Of a stretch of 5,832 bases of DNA, positions 5,111 to 5,832 are shown in pieces. Under the pieces are notes generated by a model, which saw nothing but the letters and a program-made list of their open reading frames with translations, was not told the origin of the DNA and searched no databases. Position numbers and translations under genes: made by a program. The number at the start of each line of letters is the position of its first letter. Positions within the stretch are counted from its first letter, which is position 1. The DNA lies in the NCBI GenBank assembly GCA_964409225.1, contig CAYPCM010000036.1:1-5832 (forward strand), written 5' to 3'. Source of the stretch: JACPXH01 sp964409225 (GTDB lineage: Bacteria > Patescibacteriota > Minisyncoccia > JACPXH01).

Positions 5111-5832
5111 ATGAGTTTTAGCAAATTATTTAGAAACAAGAGTTTTTATTCCATTACGCTCTCGGTCGTTCTCTCCGTCATGTTCGTCGCGCTCGTTGTT
5201 TCGGCGGCGACGACGATCAGCACGAATATTTCAACAGGAGGAAATGTAACGGTAACGGGAAGCGTGTTTGCGACAAGCACCCTTTCGGTTACCGGCAAAG
5301 CATTTTTCTACGACCAAATGGCTCTCGATAACGCGGCATCCGACCCGACAGGCGATGCGGCGGGAGCTCTCTACTGGGATACCGCGCGCAGAGTTATCCG
5401 CGTGTATAACGGAACCGATTGGATGTCCGTTGCTTCGTCAACGGATGCGAGTGGCGGTCTTATCCTTGCAAGTGATTCAAACGGCGTCAGATTTAACACA
5501 ATTGCAAAGGCGTACATGACACTGGGCACCACAACGGTCCCGATCACTTCGCCGTTTAGCGGAAATGCAGTGCTTCTCTTGAACTCAACGACGACGACAT
5601 CCATTCCCCTTGCCATTATGGGTTCAAAGGGTTCTGCGCAAACGGCGGATTTGATTGCCGTGTATGATGAAAGCGTTGAGGTCTTCTCTGTTGACCAGGC
5701 GGGCACGGTCAATATCGCATCTACCACCCCGTCGGTAACCGGATTAAACGTGACTGGCGACGTATATATAGGTACCGGAGGTGTGGGGGTCGGCGTTGGA
5801 GTAGGAGTAGGAGTGGACATTGGCGAAGGCGT
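5111..5832 (+). CDS. Exported fibre-like surface protein, 3' end outside window
   Basis: 240 complete codons are open to the right edge with no stop. The N-terminus is a signal peptide or anchor: Lys5, Arg8 and Lys10, then a hydrophobic core at about 12-32 ending 'VVSAA'. The mature part is Thr/Ser/Val/Gly-rich with 'GNVTVTGSV', 'TLSVTGKAFF' and 'LNVTGDVYIGTG' repeats. 'GALYWDTARRVIRVYNGTDW' at 85-104 is of a kind seen in tail-fibre-like proteins ('LYY.T....L.VYNGT.W'). At 177-202, 'QTADLIAVYDE..EVFSVDQAGTVNI' is another fibre-type segment. Residues 224-235 are six Gly-Val dipeptides. Together these suggest a trimeric or beta-helical surface fibre or adhesin, but that is inference from composition. 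ATG 5111 has no close Shine-Dalgarno; in-frame ATG 5075 would add 12 residues (MRTRKGSQKFRT) and cannot be excluded. Confidence 0.8.
   Translation, partial: MSFSKLFRNKSFYSITLSVVLSVMFVALVVSAATTISTNISTGGNVTVTGSVFATSTLSVTGKAFFYDQMALDNAASDPTGDAAGALYWDTARRVIRVYNGTDWMSVASSTDASGGLILASDSNGVRFNTIAKAYMTLGTTTVPITSPFSGNAVLLLNSTTTTSIPLAIMGSKGSAQTADLIAVYDESVEVFSVDQAGTVNIASTTPSVTGLNVTGDVYIGTGGVGVGVGVGVGVDIGEG
5780..5815 (+). repeat. Six hexamer units encoding (Gly-Val)6
   Basis: Six consecutive GGN-GTN hexamers encode residues 224-235 of the fibre-like protein. The last three (GGAGTA, GGAGTA, GGAGTG) are nearly identical at the DNA level, whereas the first three differ at third positions. This points to both selection for the dipeptide and recent slippage. 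Copy-number change keeps the frame. Confidence 0.85.

Noticed and set aside
5371..5820. Minus-strand frame with a Thr-Pro repeat near its start
   Set aside because: The Thr-Pro run is just the complement of the Gly-Val hexamers in the plus-strand gene, which has the signal peptide and fibre-type motifs.
1..5832. CRISPR array, tRNA/rRNA, transposase or defence operon
   Set aside because: I looked on both strands for regularly spaced repeats, cloverleaf-like segments and terminal inverted repeats around an enzyme gene, and found none. The repeats present are in-gene tandem units and hairpins.

Overview
The window looks like chromosomal DNA of a candidate-phyla-radiation bacterium, most likely Parcubacteria (Patescibacteria). 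The main evidence is the architecture of the first gene: a signal peptide, a short Leu/Ala-rich helix ending in 'GVIPADKAAQAR', a peptidoglycan-binding fold flanked by cysteines, a Thr/Pro linker, a long series of beta-rich modules, and a tail of the type 'FIWSPNS...DWTNGYGLPGFP'. The third gene also fits, with its 'VTGNVT/VYIGTG' beta-repeat style. This assignment rests on remembered family character, not on a search. A finer rank cannot be supported.

Layout, all on the plus strand. Bases 1-204 hold the end of an open frame entering from the left (unrecognised, possibly a degraded HNH-type protein). A leader with a 16-bp stem-loop (228-276) and a purine-rich Shine-Dalgarno sequence follows. 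Next is a 1212-residue exported, modular, cell-wall-binding surface protein (349-3987). It ends in a strong intrinsic terminator (4034-4066), with DnaA-box-like sequences directly behind it. A sigma70-type promoter lies almost on top of the start codon of a small membrane-anchored TPR protein (4163-4861), which is probably translated from a leaderless or nearly leaderless message. That gene has its own long terminator (4868-4910), again followed at once by a perfect DnaA-box 9-mer. A promoter region with a duplicated TATAAT and a structured leader of about 140 bases then precede a second exported, fibre-like surface protein (5111 to the right edge, incomplete). This protein contains a Gly-Val dipeptide repeat.

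The three complete or near-complete genes appear to be separate transcription units with a common theme, the cell envelope. Two are secreted beta-rich surface proteins, each preceded by a long, hairpin-containing leader, and a single-pass TPR protein sits between them. I see no defence system, CRISPR array, RNA gene or transposase. The points most worth a second look are the modular S-layer-like protein with its conserved tail, the leaderless TPR promoter, the terminator plus DnaA-box pairs on both sides of the TPR gene, and the slippage-prone repeats in both surface genes.
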